64,000 nt of DNA, taken from assembly GCF_021365465.1 (NCBI RefSeq), contig NZ_CP089932.1, positions 1,798,001-1,862,000 of the forward strand. Direction: 5' to 3'. A model generated the notes under the pieces. That model ran no database searches. It saw only the letters and a list, made by a program, of their open reading frames with translations, and was not told the origin of the DNA. Positions 60,875-64,000 of this stretch are shown one piece after another; within the stretch, counting starts at the first letter, position 1, and every line of letters starts with the position of its first letter. A program made the translations under genes and the position numbers. This DNA comes from Erwinia tracheiphila. Its GTDB lineage: Bacteria > Pseudomonadota > Gammaproteobacteria > Enterobacterales > Enterobacteriaceae.

Positions 60875-61309
60875 GCTACGGATTTAAGCAGCTTTTTCAG
60901 GTGCTTCGCAGGCAGGGCCACGTCCGGAACCACAGGCATGTACACCGGATTTATTGTCTGCTAAAACTCAATTTTCGTCGTCAGGGTAAACAACGCCTGC
61001 CGGTGCGCAATCCGGCCCCCCTGGCCACGCCGGAAGCCCTTAACCAGAGCTGGTCGACTGATTTTATGCACGACGCGCTGACATGCGGCCGACGTTTTCG
61101 GACTTTCAACGTCGTTGATGATTTTAACCGCGAGGCTCTCGCCATCGAAATTGACCTGAATATCCCGTCGCCGCACGTTGTACGGGTTCTGGACAGAATA
61201 GTGGCAAACCGTGGATATCCGCTGAAAATGCGGATGGATAACGAACCGGAACTGGTATCACTGGCGCTGGCGCAATGGGCTGAGGACCATGGCGTAATGC
61301 TGGAATTGA
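60875..61309 (+). pseudogene. IS3-family OrfB, first part, cut by IS91
   Basis: RYGFKQLFQVLRRQGHVRNH through WSTDFMHDALTCGRRF (first D) and MRMDNEPELVSLALAQW (second D, in DNE rather than the usual DNG) to EDHGVMLEL, where IS91 begins. N-terminal part and OrfA are missing because the ColE1 fragment joins here. The second part is at 63024-63259. Confidence 0.9.
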
Positions 61310-61469
61310 CGTCTAGAAATTTCAAACTTTTTGAGGCCGCCTGACACAGGGGGCTCAGAGGTGAAAAACTGACCTTTTCTGTTTCGGGGACGAAATTCAG
61401 TGGTTGTTTATTGGGCTGAACGGTGGTTTTTTGCCCGGAATGCCTGCCGCCGGGCGGTTCTTCCCTGCG

Positions 61470-62651
61470 TCAGCCCACAAACCGCATTCGCGCGATATCC
61501 CTGGCATTATCCACCAGAGTGGCCAGTGGCACCGCCGCCAGCGCACGACGGTATACCATCCTCCCTCCGCACAGGATGCACCTGAACGGATCCACATTCA
61601 GCAGACCCTGACTCAGAGCCGCGAAGGTGATTTGTTTCACCGCCGGGCTTTCTTCCTGTTCCAGTGCTTTTTTCACTAACGGCAGCAACTTTCCCACCAC
61701 ACGGTTCGCCAGAAAGCCAAAATACCGTATCATCCTGAAATGCTTCTCCGGGATGTGCTGTATCAGCCGTAATATCATTTCCCGCTGACTTAACTCCAGC
61801 GTCCCGTAATGCCCTGTTCTGTGATCCAGGAAGCGCAGGCTGATACGGCTTCCTCCGTCATAATGCGCCAGCCGGGCACCCGCCACCGGCGGTTTCTTCA
61901 GATAACGGCCCAGGTACTTCGCCGTCTGACGCGCATTTTTCGTCGGTTTCGCAAAATAGACGTGCCAGTAATCCTCTCCCTGTGCATTTTTCCCCAGGCT
62001 GAGTATCAGGCGTTTCCATTCATCATAATCCCGGATGTGGGCCAGCGACGGCGGCAGGGACAGGGCCCCCCAGGCCGACAGCAGGAACTGACGCACGTTC
62101 CATATCCACCTCTCCCTGACCTTCGGCAGCGCGAACGACATCTTTTTCCAGTCCACATGCGAGTTTATCCCTCCCGTGGTCCACGACAGGTGCAGATGGC
62201 AGTTCCAGTTAAACTGGCGACCGTAGGTGTGCAGTGCGCCAAAAATGCCGATGGGGAGTCCGCGTTTCTCTGCGGCGTACAGCAGGTTGTCGGCCGCCAG
62301 AGCAAACAGATGGTCCGTGAGCCAGCGGTTGACGGCAAACAGTGGCCACAGGGTGTCCGGGAGCGTGAAGGTGCCGTGCTGGCAGGGCGTGTCGGGCAGA
62401 CGAGCCATCATCGTCGCAATCCAGATATCGGTGGCCTTTTTGCCACAGGTCGGGCATCCCCTCCCGTTACAGCTCTGGTGCACATAGCGGTGATGCGTAA
62501 AGCCGCCGTTCTCACAGCAAAACTCCCGGCTGCCCATCAGCGGCGTGCCGCAGGCCAGCATCTTTGTGACGACCTCCACCTCCACGTCCCGGAGCGGGTA
62601 CGTCTCTATGATGTCAGCCCGTGTCCCGTTGCGCTGGAACAGCGATTTCAT
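61470..62651 (-). CDS. IS91-family HUH transposase, type C
   Basis: From ATG 62651 (MKSLFQRNGTRADIIETYPL) 393 residues; the frame is open 100 codons further but overlaps another small gene. Zinc finger CNGRGCPTCGKKATDIWIA, HUH in NWNCHLHLSWTT (HLH), two tyrosines in [11 protein letters not shown]. Intact. Confidence 0.85.
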   Translation of the reverse strand: MKSLFQRNGTRADIIETYPLRDVEVEVVTKMLACGTPLMGSREFCCENGGFTHHRYVHQSCNGRGCPTCGKKATDIWIATMMARLPDTPCQHGTFTLPDTLWPLFAVNRWLTDHLFALAADNLLYAAEKRGLPIGIFGALHTYGRQFNWNCHLHLSWTTGGINSHVDWKKMSFALPKVRERWIWNVRQFLLSAWGALSLPPSLAHIRDYDEWKRLILSLGKNAQGEDYWHVYFAKPTKNARQTAKYLGRYLKKPPVAGARLAHYDGGSRISLRFLDHRTGHYGTLELSQREMILRLIQHIPEKHFRMIRYFGFLANRVVGKLLPLVKKALEQEESPAVKQITFAALSQGLLNVDPFRCILCGGRMVYRRALAAVPLATLVDNARDIARMRFVG

Positions 62652-62673
62652 TGGCCGGGGCTGGAAGGCGGGA

Positions 62674-62904
62674 TCAGAACCAGCCATGCTCACCAGGCAT
62701 GAATGGCTCATCTTCGTACAGTTCAAACGACCGGGTGAAATAGCGGTAAGCGGTATAGCGGTAAGGGGAGTCGGGGTACAGGCGAAAGAAGGTGGTCCAG
62801 AACAAATCAATACACAAGGGCTCTTCCTCGATAAAACGACGAAAGAGCACCTGGTAAGAAATCTGTGACTCACTGGCCAGCGTTCTGAGAACATGCTTAA
62901 CCAT
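62674..62904 (-). CDS. Small ORF upstream of the type C transposase
   Basis: 76 residues (MVKHVLRTLASESQISYQVL; LCIDLFWTTFFRLYPDSPYR). It ends 22 bases before the transposase ATG, in another frame, and lies inside the element. It could be a separate accessory gene or the shifted N-terminus of the transposase. No family known to me. Confidence 0.5.
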   Translation of the reverse strand: MVKHVLRTLASESQISYQVLFRRFIEEEPLCIDLFWTTFFRLYPDSPYRYTAYRYFTRSFELYEDEPFMPGEHGWF

Positions 62905-63023
62905 TTTTGTGTGAGTGAGCTGATGCTCTGAGGAATGCGATACGGGATCACCTTCGGCTGATGGGATTCAGAATAACGCTATTCTGCCACACATCGATTT
63001 GCAGCCGCCAGGCTGCTTCGTTC

Positions 63024-63259
63024 TGAGGCCAGGCAAACCGACGCAAAACGCATTTATCGAACGGTTTAACCGAACGTACCGGACAGAAATACTGGATTTT
63101 TATCTGTTCAGAACACTGAACGAGGCACGGGAAATCCCGGAGCGCTGGCTGACGGAATACAACAGCGAGCGGCCTCATGAATGCCTGAATAACCTGACAC
63201 CAGAAGAGTACCGGCTAATGGCTGAAAAAGCGGAACTCTCAAAAATTGCATGGACCTAG
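63024..63259 (+). pseudogene. IS3-family OrfB, last part
   Basis: PGKPTQNAFIERFNRTYRTE (glutamate of the DDE triad) to LNNLTPEEYRLMAEKAEL, stop at 63257. Continues the fragment ending at 61309. Confidence 0.9.
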
Positions 63260-63332
63260 AGCTGGGATACTTACATTTGGGTCGTGACGCAGACTTGCTG
63301 ATCGCGTATGCTTTGCGCTTTGGATGTAACAT

Positions 63333-63608
63333 ATGGCTAAAGTTGATGCCGTCTGCCCTCAGTGCAATGAAACTCATGCTGTACGATGTAACGGACATTC
63401 AGCATCCGGTGCCCAACGTTACATCTGCAAGCATTGTTCAAAGACCTTTCAGCTCAACTTTAGCTACTCCGGTGCCAAACCAGACACACACCAGACCATT
63501 GTTAATATGGCCATGAATGGTTCCGGATGTCGCGATACCGCACGGGTCCCCGGTATCAGCCTCAATACGGTTCTGCGGCACGTAAAAAAATTTCCCCAAA
63601 GCAGGTAG
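63333..63608 (+). CDS. insA: IS1 protein InsA
   Basis: 91 residues. Zinc-finger start MAKVDAVCPQCNETHAVRCN with CKHCSKTF, then helix-turn-helix [13 protein letters not shown]. It binds the IS1 ends and represses the transposase promoter. The run AAAAAAA near 63584 is where -1 frameshifting joins it to InsB. Confidence 0.93.
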   Translation: MAKVDAVCPQCNETHAVRCNGHSASGAQRYICKHCSKTFQLNFSYSGAKPDTHQTIVNMAMNGSGCRDTARVPGISLNTVLRHVKKFPQSR

Positions 63609-64000
63609 CTGAGAATATCGACCCCGAAACGGAGGTTGTTATCTGCTGTGAAGCCGGTGAACAATGGTCTTACGTGCGGTGTAAAAGCAATCCCCGGTGG
63701 TTGTTCTATGCTTATGACCGTATCCGCAAACGTGCTCTGGCCCACGTCTTCGGCCCGAGAAATGCCCCGACCCTGCGACGATTGCTGGCCCTGTTAAGCA
63801 AATTTAACCTTGCCTTTTATATGACAGATGCCTGGCCGGTTTATAAAGTTCTGTTAAGTGCAACAGGCCACGTGGTGAGCAAGAAATATACCCAACGGAC
63901 AGAACGACATAATCTTAATCTTCGCACACATATCAAACGACTGACCCGCAGAACAATTTGCTTTTCGAAGTCAGAGGAAATGCATGATAAGATCATCGGT
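63605..64000 (+). CDS. insB: IS1 protein InsB (transposase part), cut by window end
   Basis: Reads NIDPETEVVICCEAGEQWSY, ALAHVFGPRNAPTLRRLLAL, YMTDAWPVYKVLLSATGHVV, TQRTERHNLNLRTHIKRLTR, with the DDE residues in CCEAGEQWSY, YMTDAWPVY and TERHNLN. The -1 frame relative to insA, as usual. The last few codons are outside. Confidence 0.93.

Larger units (their letters stand above)
61310..63023 (-). mobile_element. IS91-family element, type C, inside IS3
   Basis: Both borders follow from the split IS3 gene: similarity stops near 61310 and resumes at PGKPTQNAF near 63024. No duplication. The exact tips could be shifted by a few bases. Confidence 0.75.
63279..64000 (+). mobile_element. IS1-family element, runs past the window
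   Basis: The left repeat GGGTCGTGACGCAGACTT starts at 63279 and is the complement of the right end at 53473 of the other copy. It contains insA and most of insB; the right end lies beyond base 64000. Confidence 0.93.

Noticed and set aside
62651..62951. 100-codon N-terminal extension of the type C IS91 transposase
   Set aside because: It overlaps a separate small frame in another phase and does not look like the family N-terminus; ATG 62651 fits better.

Overview
The core genes point to an enterobacterium of the Erwinia/Pantoea group. They are close to their E. coli counterparts in length and motifs, and they come in E. coli-like blocks: lepB-rnc-era-recO-pdxJ-acpS-yfhL; ybaK, ybaP, copA, cueR, ybbJ-qmcA, cnoX, ybbO-tesA, ybbA-ybbP, purEK, lpxH-ppiB, cysS, ybcJ-folD and argU. 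The very heavy load of insertion sequences, with nested copies and many broken genes, fits a host-restricted plant or insect associate. Erwinia tracheiphila would fit, but the species cannot be proven from this window.

Layout. 1-4.7 kb: lepB-to-acpS cluster and yfhL. 4.8-6.85 kb: a complete ISL3-family element with an 8-bp target duplication that carries an NleD-like type III effector gene (zinc metalloprotease) beside its transposase. 7-9 kb: integrase remnant and a nonsense-mutated IS91-family copy. 9.1-13.3 kb: three tandem copies of a glycine-zipper toxin gene, two still followed by different membrane immunity genes, the third cut by the IS91 copy. 13.4-14.6 kb: decayed IS3 element and a LysR fragment. 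14.8-34.2 kb: conserved chromosome with copper export (CopA/CueR), membrane quality control, purine, lipid A and one-carbon genes. 34.2-38.1 kb: IS481, IS630 and IS5 insertions plus unidentified relics. 38.4-39.8 kb: ybcJ, folD and tRNA-Arg(UCU). 39.9-50 kb: an island at the tRNA gene with a broken P4-type integrase and a type VI secretion (T6SS) cargo module (hcp, a predicted effector, membrane proteins) lying between two inverted IS3 copies; an IS4 copy is nested in one IS3 tip, and an EexN-like lipoprotein remnant and IS256 follow. 50-64 kb: a dense IS scrapyard (IS481, three IS91-family copies counting the one at 58.5 kb, IS1, IS256, IS6, IS3) with a few surviving genes: a lytic transglycosylase, a small secreted protein, and a ParDE-type toxin-antitoxin pair next to a ColE1-like origin fragment.

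How it fits together. Housekeeping operons are tightly packed and appear intact. Variable cargo (type III effector, T6SS toxin-immunity pairs, a plasmid-derived toxin-antitoxin pair) sits only next to mobile elements. The lepB cluster and the ybaK-copA block are far apart in E. coli, so the toxin/IS region at 4.8-14.6 kb may also mark a rearrangement point.
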